DNA of 64,000 nucleotides from Enterobacteriaceae endosymbiont of Donacia marginata. Its GTDB lineage: Bacteria; Pseudomonadota; Gammaproteobacteria; Enterobacterales; Enterobacteriaceae. Positions 19,220-27,569 of this stretch are shown one piece after another; position 1 is the first letter of the stretch, and every line of letters starts with the position of its first letter. Position numbers and translations under genes: made by a program. The stretch lies in the NCBI RefSeq assembly GCF_012567685.1, contig NZ_CP046184.1, positions 47,102 to 111,101 of the forward strand. The letters run 5' to 3'. The notes beneath the pieces were generated by a model. It worked only from the letters and a program-made list of their open reading frames with translations, had not been told where the DNA came from and made no database searches.

Positions 19220-20047
19220 TTAAATTAATTTTTTAAAAAAAAATAGATTATGTTTTATATTTGGAATTCTAAAATGTGTTGGATATTCAACTCCTGCTAA
19301 AAATAAACCATTTGGTTTTACTGTAACTGCGGCTTTAGTTCTATCTTCAGATTTAATTAATTCTAATAACCAATCTTCGTTTTGATTACCAATACCTATT
19401 TCTATTAAACTTCCTACAATATTTCTAACCATATGATATAAAAAAGCATTTGCTTTTATATCTAAAATAATATAATTTCCATATTTTTTAATGTCACAAT
19501 TTAGAATATTTCTAAAAGAAGATCCATTTTTTTTTTTTCCAGATTGAAAAGAAGAAAAATTATGTTCTCCTAATAAATATTTCATTGCATTTTTTATTTT
19601 TTTAATATTTAATTTATGATTAGATAAAGTACTTAAATTATTAAATATTGCTGATCTATATTTATTATTATAAATAATATAAAAATATCTACGAGATAGA
19701 GCGCTAAATCTAGCATGAAATTCTTTTTTTACTGATACTATCCATTTTATAACTATATCTTTAGGTAAAAGACTATTTATCCCTAAAATCCATGATTTTT
19801 TTTTTCTAAAACTATATGTTTCAAAATGAACAACTTGGCCTAAACTATGTACTCCTATATCAGTTCTCCCTGCACAAAAAATAATTACATCATGATTAGC
19901 TATTTTAGAAATAACTTTTTCTAAATATTCTTGTATAGTTTTTTTTTTATGATATTTTTTTTGTTTTTGCCATCCATGATAATTAGTACCATTATATTCT
20001 ACACCTAATGCAAATTTATATTTTTTTTTAAATTTTAAATTTATCAT
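19220..20047 (-). CDS. truA: tRNA pseudouridine synthase A (positions 38-40)
   Basis: TruA modifies uridines 38, 39 and 40 in the anticodon stem-loop of tRNAs. The catalytic aspartate sits in the AGRTDIGVHSLGQVVHF motif near residue 60. The GVEYNGTNYHGWQ N-terminus, ARFSALSRRYFYII and FLYHMVRNIVGSLIEIG segments match the E. coli enzyme (270 residues; here 275). It is not followed by its usual E. coli partners. The 124 bases between truA and cvpA show no feature beyond A/T runs. Confidence 0.96.
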   Translation of the reverse strand: MINLKFKKKYKFALGVEYNGTNYHGWQKQKKYHKKKTIQEYLEKVISKIANHDVIIFCAGRTDIGVHSLGQVVHFETYSFRKKKSWILGINSLLPKDIVIKWIVSVKKEFHARFSALSRRYFYIIYNNKYRSAIFNNLSTLSNHKLNIKKIKNAMKYLLGEHNFSSFQSGKKKNGSSFRNILNCDIKKYGNYIILDIKANAFLYHMVRNIVGSLIEIGIGNQNEDWLLELIKSEDRTKAAVTVKPNGLFLAGVEYPTHFRIPNIKHNLFFFKKLI

Positions 20048-20187
20048 TTTATATTTATATACCTTAAGATATGTTAAAAATTGTATTTTACTAAAAATTA
20101 GTTACATTTTTTTAAAAATTCTATAAAATAATATTTTAATAATTTAAATAAAATTTAAAAACATAATTATGTGTGAGTATAAATATA

Positions 20188-21402
20188 ATGAAAATATATA
20201 AAAAAAATAATAAATTTGTTAATAAAGTATTAAAATTAATTACTACTATATTTATAGTATACTCAACAATTATATATGCAAATGAAAATATATTTAATAT
20301 TATATCTCAACCAGAGATTGATGTTAAATCATATATTTTAATAGATTATAATACAGGTATTATTTTAACTGAAAAAAATTCAAACGATATTCAAAAACCG
20401 GCTAGTTTAGCAAAAATTATGACTAGTTATGTAATAGGAAAAGCATTATCTAAAAATAGAGTACATCGAAATGATGTGGTTACGGTAAGTAAAAATGCTT
20501 GGGCTGCAGGAAATAATGAATTTAATGGTTCATCATTAATGTTTTTAAAAATAGGAGATCATATTTCTGTAAAAAATTTAATTAAAGGAATTATATTACA
20601 ATCAGGAAATGATGCATGTGTTGCTATAGCAGAATATATATCTGGTAATCAACAAAATTTTGTTAGATTAATGAATTTTTATGCACAAAAAATAGGATTA
20701 AAAAATACTTTGTTTAAAAATGTACATGGATTAGATGAAGATGGGCAATATACATCAGCAAAAGATATGGCTATTATGGGTAAATCTTTAATTCACGATT
20801 TTCCTTATGAATATAATATATATAAAGAAAAAAAATTTACTTTTAATAATATTTCTCAAAAAAATCGTAATTTATTATTATGGGATAAAACATTAAATGT
20901 AGATGGTATTAAAACAGGTCATACTGAAAATGCTGGTTATAATATAATTGCTTCAGCCACAAAAAATAATATGAGATTGATTGTTGTTATTTTAGGAGAT
21001 AAAACTGAACAATATCGTAAAAAAAATAGTAAAAAACTATTAAATTGGGGTTTTGAAACATTTCGTACAATTAATCCAATAAAAAAATATCAAAAAATAG
21101 CTTCTATTCCAATTTTATATGGTAAACAGAGTTATGTTAGAATTGGAATTAAAAATAATGTTTTTTTAACAATACTTAAAAATCAAGAAAAAAAAATAAA
21201 AATTTTATATCATGTAAAAAATAATAAAATATTTGCTCCAATTTATAGAAACCAGGTATTAGGTCATTTAACCTTTATGATTCATAATCATATAGTTGGT
21301 CATTATCCATTAATTGCATTAGAAAATATACCAAAAGGTAATATTTTTATTCGTTTATTAGATTATATAAGATTATTATTAAGTAAATGGATACACCAAT
21401 AA
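20188..21402 (+). CDS. dacA: D-alanyl-D-alanine carboxypeptidase (PBP5)
   Basis: DacA trims the terminal D-alanine of peptidoglycan pentapeptides in the periplasm. The serine-peptidase motifs are intact: SLAK in the PASLAKIMTSY segment, SGN in QSGNDACVAIA, and KTG in VDGIKTGHTENAGYN. An N-terminal hydrophobic stretch (LITTIFIVYSTIIYA) looks like a signal peptide. The C-terminal amphipathic anchor, LLDYIRLLLSKWIHQ, matches E. coli. The frame reaches a GTG at 20173. The ATG at 20188 is preferred because it yields a family-like leader and 404 residues (E. coli 403). The order dacA-lipB-lipA is the E. coli order with ybeD lost. A functional cell wall is implied. Confidence 0.94.
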   Translation: MKIYKKNNKFVNKVLKLITTIFIVYSTIIYANENIFNIISQPEIDVKSYILIDYNTGIILTEKNSNDIQKPASLAKIMTSYVIGKALSKNRVHRNDVVTVSKNAWAAGNNEFNGSSLMFLKIGDHISVKNLIKGIILQSGNDACVAIAEYISGNQQNFVRLMNFYAQKIGLKNTLFKNVHGLDEDGQYTSAKDMAIMGKSLIHDFPYEYNIYKEKKFTFNNISQKNRNLLLWDKTLNVDGIKTGHTENAGYNIIASATKNNMRLIVVILGDKTEQYRKKNSKKLLNWGFETFRTINPIKKYQKIASIPILYGKQSYVRIGIKNNVFLTILKNQEKKIKILYHVKNNKIFAPIYRNQVLGHLTFMIHNHIVGHYPLIALENIPKGNIFIRLLDYIRLLLSKWIHQ

Positions 21403-21433
21403 AAATATAATAATATCATTTATATAAAAAATA

Positions 21434-22060
21434 ATGTATAAAAAAAATTTTATTATAAGAGATTTAGGTATAGAATCATGGTATATAACTTATAAAAAAA
21501 TGTATAATTTTAATTATATAAGATCTAATAATACATTAGATGAAATATGGTTAGTTGAACATAATCCTATTTTTACTCAAGGAAAATTATCTAAAGTAAA
21601 AGATATATTATTTTATAATCATAAAATACCAATTTTTAATACTGATAGAGGAGGGAAAATTACTTATCATGCTCCAGGACAACAAATTTTATATATTTTA
21701 ATTAATTTAAGAAAAAGAAAAATAAAAATTAAATCATTAATTTTTATTTTAGAAAAAACAATTATTAATATATTATTATACTTTGGAATAAAACCTGATT
21801 ATTCTTTTAATCATATGCCTGGTGTGTATGTAAATAATAAAAAAATAGCATCTATAGGGATAAAAATTTCAAAAGGATTTACTTCACATGGAATGTCATT
21901 TAATATTAATATGGATTTATTACCTTTTAATTATATTAATCCTTGTGGATTATATAAATTACAAATGACACAAGTAAAAGATTTTATTCCATATATAAAA
22001 ATAATGACAATTAAAAAATTATTAATAAAAGAATTTTTATTCTTAATTAATAATATTTAA
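21434..22060 (+). CDS. lipB: octanoyl-[ACP]:protein octanoyltransferase
   Basis: LipB moves octanoate from acyl carrier protein onto the lipoyl domains of 2-oxoacid dehydrogenases and GcvH. The 208 residues carry the family core: DEIWLVEHNPIFTQG, TDRGGKITYHAPGQ, the lysine of KIASIGIKISKG, and the cysteine in INPCG. Its substrate comes from the fab genes in this window, and its product feeds LipA, encoded 81 bases downstream. It starts 31 bases after dacA. Confidence 0.96.
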   Translation: MYKKNFIIRDLGIESWYITYKKMYNFNYIRSNNTLDEIWLVEHNPIFTQGKLSKVKDILFYNHKIPIFNTDRGGKITYHAPGQQILYILINLRKRKIKIKSLIFILEKTIINILLYFGIKPDYSFNHMPGVYVNNKKIASIGIKISKGFTSHGMSFNINMDLLPFNYINPCGLYKLQMTQVKDFIPYIKIMTIKKLLIKEFLFLINNI

Positions 22061-22141
22061 AATAAATTAAATTATTTTTTTTTTAAAATTTTTATTTTAT
22101 AATAATATTATATATTTTTTAAAATAAATAATTTATATAAT

Positions 22142-23011
22142 ATGAAACAAAAAATTTTAAAAAAACCTAATTGGATTAAAATTAGATTTTCAGTAAAAAA
22201 AATTAATAAAATAAAAAAAATTAAATCTATTTTAAAAAATAATGGATTATATTCAGTATGTGAAGAAGCTTCTTGTCCTAATTTAATCGAATGTTTTGGA
22301 AAAGGACAATTAACTTTTATGATTTTAGGTAATATATGTACAAGAAATTGTCCATACTGTGATGTAACTCATGGTAGACCAAAAATAAAATATGATGAAA
22401 ATGAAGCTTCTAACTTAGCTAAAATAATTTTTAAAATGAAATTAAAATATGTTGTTATTACTTCTGTAAATCGTGATGATTTACATGATGGAGGGGCAAA
22501 TCAATTTATTAATTGTATAAAAAAAATACGAGAAAAAAATACTAATATCAAAATTGAAATTTTAGTTCCTGATTTTAAAAATTGTATAGAAAAAGCTTTA
22601 AATATATTAAGTTATGAATTGCCTGATGTTTTTAATCATAATATAGAAACAGTAGAACGTTTATATTATAAAATACGTCCTGCCGGAAAATATCAAAAAT
22701 CTTTAATATTATTAAAAAAGTTTAAAAACTTATTTCCTCATATTATGACTAAATCAGGATTAATGGTCGGATTAGGAGAAACAAAAAAAGAATTATTTAA
22801 TACTATAAAAGATCTAAAATATAATAAAGTCGATATCCTAACCATAGGTCAATATTTACAACCTAGTAAAAATCATATACCTGTTTATAAATATCTTAAT
22901 TTAAATGAATTTTATCAAATTAAAAAAGAAGCAGAAAAAATTGGTTTTAAAAAAGTAATATGTGGTCCATTTATACGTTCTTCATATAATGCTGAAAAAT
23001 TTTTCTTTTAG
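22142..23011 (+). CDS. lipA: lipoyl synthase (radical SAM)
   Basis: LipA inserts two sulfurs into protein-bound octanoate. Both cluster motifs are present: the auxiliary CEEASCPNLIECF set and the radical-SAM CTRNCPYC set. TSVNRDDLHDGGANQF, NHNIETV and KSGLMVGLGE are also intact, as is the C-terminal GPFIRSSYNAE with the auxiliary-cluster serine. At 289 residues it is shorter than E. coli (321), mainly because the N-terminal extension is trimmed. It is the last gene of dacA-lipB-lipA. Confidence 0.97.
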   Translation: MKQKILKKPNWIKIRFSVKKINKIKKIKSILKNNGLYSVCEEASCPNLIECFGKGQLTFMILGNICTRNCPYCDVTHGRPKIKYDENEASNLAKIIFKMKLKYVVITSVNRDDLHDGGANQFINCIKKIREKNTNIKIEILVPDFKNCIEKALNILSYELPDVFNHNIETVERLYYKIRPAGKYQKSLILLKKFKNLFPHIMTKSGLMVGLGETKKELFNTIKDLKYNKVDILTIGQYLQPSKNHIPVYKYLNLNEFYQIKKEAEKIGFKKVICGPFIRSSYNAEKFFF

Positions 23012-23035
23012 AATTATGTTTATTAAAATAAAAGA

Positions 23036-23166
23036 TGCCTCTGATAAAATTTAAAAATTTTATTTTTAATTATTTATAATTAATAAAATAAAAAATTTTT
23101 TATTTATTAATTCAAATAAATAAATGTTTTAAATAATTTTAATAAAAAATAAATTTTTCAGAGGCA
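23036..23166. terminator. nested inverted repeats between lipA and cspE
   Basis: An outer 9-bp inverted repeat with G/C content (TGCCTCTGA at 23036-23044, TCAGAGGCA at 23158-23166) frames an A/T-only region. That region contains a second, almost perfect inverted repeat at 23078-23112, of 10 bp plus 7 bp with one bulged A. On the cspE strand the distal arm is followed by a T-rich stretch, so this is probably the cspE terminator with an expanded loop. It could also end lipA transcription from the other side. A structured small RNA is an alternative. Confidence 0.5.
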
Positions 23167-23202
23167 ATTTTATTAAACCTTTTTCTTACTGACTAAGGAA
23201 AT

Positions 23203-23412
23203 TTAAAGAGCAACAACATTAGCAGCAGAAGGTCCTTTGGCTCCGTTAGTAATTTCAAATTCTACTCTTTGGCCTTCGGTTAGTGTTTTAAAACCACTAC
23301 TTTGAATTGCAGAAAAATGTACAAAAACATCTTTACTACCATCTTCAGGAGTAATGAAACCAAAACCTTTAGATTCATTAAACCACTTAACGTTACCTTT
23401 AATCTTGGACAT
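23203..23412 (-). CDS. cspE: cold-shock-family RNA chaperone
   Basis: CspE is a 69-residue OB-fold protein that binds single-stranded RNA and melts secondary structure. RNP1 (KGFGFI) and RNP2 (VFVHF) are intact. Only a handful of positions differ from E. coli CspE, which makes it by far the most conserved protein in the window, with noticeably higher G+C than its neighbours. A TTG directly upstream could extend the frame by one residue. The ATG at 23412 has an AAAGG Shine-Dalgarno about 9 bases before it. CspC is a close paralogue, but the lip-csp neighbourhood favours cspE. Confidence 0.96.
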   Translation of the reverse strand: MSKIKGNVKWFNESKGFGFITPEDGSKDVFVHFSAIQSSGFKTLTEGQRVEFEITNGAKGPSAANVVAL

Positions 23413-23437
23413 CAATTATTACCTTTACATAAAAATA

Positions 23438-23454
23438 GACACCAAATTTGTGTC
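23438..23454 (-). promoter_or_regulatory. hairpin in the cspE leader
   Basis: A GACAC / GTGTC inverted repeat with a 7-base loop lies about 25 bases before the cspE start, inside the leader RNA predicted from the upstream promoter. Cold-shock genes often carry structured leaders, so it may modulate translation. The stem is only 5 bp and its role is inferred. Confidence 0.35.
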
Positions 23455-23474
23455 ATTTAAAAGTACATCAATTA

Positions 23475-23504
23475 ATAATACATTTGTCTAGTGAAACAAA
23501 TCAA
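23475..23504 (-). promoter_or_regulatory. putative sigma-70 promoter of cspE
   Basis: Reading the minus strand, TTGATT (23499-23504) and TATTAT (23475-23480) are separated by 18 bases, close to the sigma-70 consensus. The start would give a leader of roughly 55 bases. The sequence between the boxes has an unusual number of G and C bases for an intergenic region here, which suggests constraint. Near-consensus boxes are common by chance at this base composition. Confidence 0.4.
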
Positions 23505-23615
23505 AAAAGTGATAAATATCAAATTTTTGATTTTTTTTTTAAAAAAAATATTTATTTTTTTTTAAAATATATTAAATTTATTGATATAATGTGGTTTTTT
23601 TAGGATTAAATTTTT

Positions 23616-24380
23616 ATGGATTTATTATTAGGAAAAAAAATATTAATTACTGGGATTTTAAATAAATATTCGATTGCATATGGCATAGCTTGTACTATGT
23701 ACAAACATAAAGCAAATTTAATATTTACATATCAAAATAAAAAAAATAAAGAAAAGATAAAAAAACTAGCAGGGAAAATGACAAAAAATCCACTTATAAA
23801 GTGTGATGTATCTAAAGATACTGATCTTAAATATTTATTTTTTAAAATATCACAAATATGGAATAAATTTGATGGTTTTGTACATTCTATTGCATTTGCG
23901 CCTAATAATACTTTAAAAGGAGATTTTATTAAAAATACATCTCGTTTAACATTTCAAATTTCACATGATATTAGTTCTTATAGTTTATTAGGTATGGTAA
24001 AAGAAAGTATAAATATATTAAATGAAAAATCTTCAATTATTGTATTAACTTATTTAGGATCAAGAATTGTCATCAATAACTATAATATTATGGGATTAGC
24101 AAAATCCTCATTAGAGGCTAATATTCGTTATATCGCATGTAATATTGGTAATAAAAATATTAGAATTAATGGTATTTCACCAGCTCCATTAAAAACTAGT
24201 GCATCTTCACAAATAAAAAATATTAGTAATATCATAAAATTATATAAAAAAAATAGTCCTTTATCAGAAAAAATTACTATAAAACATATAGGTAATGTTG
24301 CCACTTTTTTAGCTTCTGATTTATCTTTAGGTATAACGGGAGAAATAATAAACTTAGATTCTGGATTTAATATAAAATAA
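23616..24380 (+). CDS. fabI: enoyl-[ACP] reductase (NADH)
   Basis: FabI performs the last reduction of each fatty-acid elongation cycle. The short-chain dehydrogenase features typical of FabI are visible: the LITGILNKYSIAYGIA nucleotide loop, VHSIAFAP, the tyrosine of LTYLGSR, and the Y-x6-K catalytic pair in NYNIMGLAKSSLEANIRY. The C-terminal TGEIINLDSGFNI is also present. The length of 254 is slightly under the E. coli 262. An AGGA precedes the start. It is the fifth fatty-acid gene in this window, with fabD, fabG, acpP and fabF at 32-35 kb. Confidence 0.96.
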   Translation: MDLLLGKKILITGILNKYSIAYGIACTMYKHKANLIFTYQNKKNKEKIKKLAGKMTKNPLIKCDVSKDTDLKYLFFKISQIWNKFDGFVHSIAFAPNNTLKGDFIKNTSRLTFQISHDISSYSLLGMVKESINILNEKSSIIVLTYLGSRIVINNYNIMGLAKSSLEANIRYIACNIGNKNIRINGISPAPLKTSASSQIKNISNIIKLYKKNSPLSEKITIKHIGNVATFLASDLSLGITGEIINLDSGFNIK

Positions 24381-24489
24381 ATATTTGAAAAATAAATTAA
24401 TAAATGATAATTTTTAAATTTAAATAAATATTTTTTATACTATATGTTTTTATATATAAAAATAAATTTTTTATACTTAAGGAATAAAT

Positions 24490-26037
24490 ATGATAATCGG
24501 GATACCTAAAGAAAAATATTTTAAAGAAAAAAGAATAGCTATGACTCCTTTAAATATTAAAAAATTAATAAAATTAGGATTTAAAGTATATGTCGAAAAA
24601 GATGCTGGAATTCTTTCTTATTTTCAAAATCAAGATTTTATAAATGCAGGAGCAAAGATAGTAGAAAATAAAAAAATTTGGGAATCTAATATAATAATAA
24701 AAATTCATCCTCTTGATATAGAAGAAACTAAACTTATAAAAAATAATAGTATATTGATTAGTTTTATTTGGCCAAACAAAAATAGTATTTTGTTAAATAT
24801 TTTAGTAGAAAAAAATATAACTACTATTGCAATGGACACAGTTCCCAGAATATCTAGAGCACAATCTTTAGATGCATTAAGTTCCATGAATAATTTATCT
24901 GGTTATAGAAGTATTATAGAATCTATAAATTTATTACAAAGAACTCCAAATGGACAAATAACTGCTGCAGGCAAAATATTACCAGCCAAAGTGATGGTTA
25001 TTGGAGCAGGGGTAGCTGGATTATCGGCTATTGGTACTGCTAAAAGTTTAGGAGCAAAAGTAATCGCTTTTGATAAAAGGAAAGAAGTAAAAGAACAAAT
25101 TCATAGTATGGGTGCTGAATTTTTAGAATTAAAAGAACAACAAGAAGATAATGATAATGAATATAAAACTCTTTCATCTAAAAAAAAATTACAATTAGAA
25201 AAAGATTATTTTACTAATATTGTAAAAACAACAGATATTATTATTACAACAGCAGTAATTTTAAACAAAAAAGCACCTATTTTAATTACTAAAGATATGA
25301 TTAAATTAATGAAACCAGGTAGTATTATCTTTGATCTTGCAATTGAAAATGGGGGTAATTGTGAATTAACAGAAATAAATAAAATAATTACTACAAATAA
25401 TAATATAAAAATATTAGGATGTACTAATTTACCTAGTAAATTAGCACCACAAGCTTCACAATTATATAGTACTAATATTATTAATTTAATGAATTTATTA
25501 TCTAAAAATAATTTAGGTAAAATTTCTATTAATTTAGAAGATGAAATTATAAGAAATATGACTATTATTTATGATAAAAAAATTATTTGGCCTGCCCCAA
25601 AAATTATATTAAAAAAAACAAAAAATGATATAGAAGAAAAAAATAATTTCGAAAAAAATAAAAATAGTGTAAATATAAAAAAAAATACATGTTTTTTTAA
25701 AAGTAATTATTTTTTATATACTATAGGATTATTCTGTATTTATTATATAACAAATTTTATTCCTTATGAAATAATACCTCATTTTATAATCTTTTTATTA
25801 TCTTGTATAATAGGATATTATGTGGTATGGAATGTAGATCATAAATTACATACTCCATTAATGTCTGTTACAAATGCAATTTCTGGTATTATTATTATTG
25901 GTTCTATATTACAAATAAATAGTAATTATTTTACTATAATTATATTATCATCTTTAGGAACTTTATTATCTAGTATTAATATTTTTGGAGGATTAACTAT
26001 TACTCAACGTATGTTACAAATGTTTCGTAAAAATTAG
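24490..26037 (+). CDS. pntA: NAD(P) transhydrogenase subunit alpha
   Basis: PntA is the alpha subunit of the proton-translocating transhydrogenase, which uses the proton gradient to make NADPH from NADH. The N-terminal NAD(H)-binding domain shows [18 protein letters not shown], the [21 protein letters not shown] segment and the nucleotide fold [18 protein letters not shown]. After a lysine/asparagine-rich linker near residues 375-400, the C-terminal part has the expected membrane helices. The length of 515 compares with 510 in E. coli. An AAGGA Shine-Dalgarno precedes the ATG, and pntB follows by 12 bases. It probably supplies NADPH for dapB, fabG and other biosynthesis. Confidence 0.97.
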   Translation: MIIGIPKEKYFKEKRIAMTPLNIKKLIKLGFKVYVEKDAGILSYFQNQDFINAGAKIVENKKIWESNIIIKIHPLDIEETKLIKNNSILISFIWPNKNSILLNILVEKNITTIAMDTVPRISRAQSLDALSSMNNLSGYRSIIESINLLQRTPNGQITAAGKILPAKVMVIGAGVAGLSAIGTAKSLGAKVIAFDKRKEVKEQIHSMGAEFLELKEQQEDNDNEYKTLSSKKKLQLEKDYFTNIVKTTDIIITTAVILNKKAPILITKDMIKLMKPGSIIFDLAIENGGNCELTEINKIITTNNNIKILGCTNLPSKLAPQASQLYSTNIINLMNLLSKNNLGKISINLEDEIIRNMTIIYDKKIIWPAPKIILKKTKNDIEEKNNFEKNKNSVNIKKNTCFFKSNYFLYTIGLFCIYYITNFIPYEIIPHFIIFLLSCIIGYYVVWNVDHKLHTPLMSVTNAISGIIIIGSILQINSNYFTIIILSSLGTLLSSINIFGGLTITQRMLQMFRKN

Positions 26038-26049
26038 GAGAATTTATAA

Positions 26050-27456
26050 ATGTTTTTTGATAGGTCATTAATATTTATATATACTATATCAGCAATATTA
26101 TTTATATTAAGTATTGCAAGTCTTTCAAAGAAAGAAACCTCCCAAAGAGGTAATTTACTTGCTATTAATGGTATGCTGATTGCTATTATAATAACCATAT
26201 TAAAATCACCAATTAATAATATTGGTTATGTATTTGGGGCAATTTTTTTAGGAGCAATTATAGGAATTAGTATTTCTAAAAAAATTGATATGACTAAAAT
26301 GCCCCAATTAATTGCAATATTACATAGTTTTGTTGGATTAACTGCTATTCTTGTTGGATTTAATAATTATTTATCATTAATTTATAATAAAAACATATTT
26401 TACAAAAATATTGATATTCAATTAGTGGAAATATTTATTAGTATTTTTATTGGTTCAATAACTCTAATTGGATCTATTATTGCTTTTAATAAATTATCTG
26501 GATTTATTAAATCAGAAACTTTAAATATTAAACATAAAAATAAAATACATATTTTAACTTTATTTACATCATTTATATTTATGATAATTTTTTTAAAAAC
26601 ACATAATATAAAATTACAAATTACAGTTTTAGGTTTAATATTTTTAATTTCACTAATATTTGGTTTTCATTTAATAATGAGTATTGGTGGAGCAGATATG
26701 CCTGTAGTAATTTCAATGTTAAATTCATATTCAGGATGGGCAGCTGCATCCTCTGGATTTATGTTAACTAACGATTTATTAATTATCACTGGAGCGTTAG
26801 TTGGGTCTTCTGGAGCTATACTTTCATATTTAATGTGTAAAGGTATGAATAGATCATTTATTAATGTACTTATTGGAGGAAATAATAAATTTTCTAATCA
26901 AAACAAATCTATTTTAAAAAATAAAGATATTAAAAATTATAAGAAAATATCTATTGAAAACACAGTAGATATATTAAAAAATTCTAATAGTATTATTATT
27001 GTTCCCGGATATGGTCTGGCTGTATCTCAAGCACAATATCCTCTTTCTGAGATAGTTAAAAAATTACTTTTATTAAATATTACTGTAAGATTTGCTATTC
27101 ATCCTGTAGCAGGACGTTTACCAGGACATATGAATGTTTTATTAGCAGAAGCTCATATACCATATGATATAGTTTTAGAAATGGATGAAATTAATAAAGA
27201 TTTTATTAATACAGATACTGTATTAGTAATAGGAGCTAATGATACAGTTAATCCATCAGCACAAGAAGATATTAATAGTCCTATATCAGGAATGCCTGTT
27301 TTAGAAGTATGGAAAGCAAATAATATTATTATTCTTAAAAGAAGTATGAGTCAGGGATATTCAGGAATTAATAATCCTCTATTTTATAGAGATAATAGTT
27401 ATATGTTATTTGGGGATGCGAAAGATTTAATAAATAAAATTTTAAAAATAATCTAA
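26050..27456 (+). CDS. pntB: NAD(P) transhydrogenase subunit beta
   Basis: PntB carries most of the membrane channel and the NADP(H)-binding domain. About the first 260 residues are hydrophobic helices with the conserved [21 protein letters not shown] segment. The C-terminal domain has [32 protein letters not shown] and [13 protein letters not shown]. The length of 468 matches E. coli (462). A TTAGGAGA Shine-Dalgarno lies in the short gap after pntA. The gene converges on rne, with a hairpin between them. Confidence 0.97.
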   Translation: MFFDRSLIFIYTISAILFILSIASLSKKETSQRGNLLAINGMLIAIIITILKSPINNIGYVFGAIFLGAIIGISISKKIDMTKMPQLIAILHSFVGLTAILVGFNNYLSLIYNKNIFYKNIDIQLVEIFISIFIGSITLIGSIIAFNKLSGFIKSETLNIKHKNKIHILTLFTSFIFMIIFLKTHNIKLQITVLGLIFLISLIFGFHLIMSIGGADMPVVISMLNSYSGWAAASSGFMLTNDLLIITGALVGSSGAILSYLMCKGMNRSFINVLIGGNNKFSNQNKSILKNKDIKNYKKISIENTVDILKNSNSIIIVPGYGLAVSQAQYPLSEIVKKLLLLNITVRFAIHPVAGRLPGHMNVLLAEAHIPYDIVLEMDEINKDFINTDTVLVIGANDTVNPSAQEDINSPISGMPVLEVWKANNIIILKRSMSQGYSGINNPLFYRDNSYMLFGDAKDLINKILKII

Positions 27457-27460
27457 TAAA

Positions 27461-27507
27461 AAAGTTTACTCATTGTATATAAATAAAAAAATACTAGAGT
27501 AAACTTT
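27461..27507. terminator. hairpin between convergent pntB and rne
   Basis: An 11-bp perfect inverted repeat (AAAGTTTACTC at 27461-27471, GAGTAAACTTT at 27497-27507) with a 25-base loop stands 4 bases after the pntB stop, in the gap to the convergent rne end. Position and symmetry suit a bidirectional terminator, although the T run after the stem is weak. Its two G-C pairs per arm stand out locally. Confidence 0.6.
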
Positions 27508-27569
27508 ACTTATATTAAAATAATTAAATAGATATTTTTAAAATTAAATTTTTTATAGAATAAAAATAT

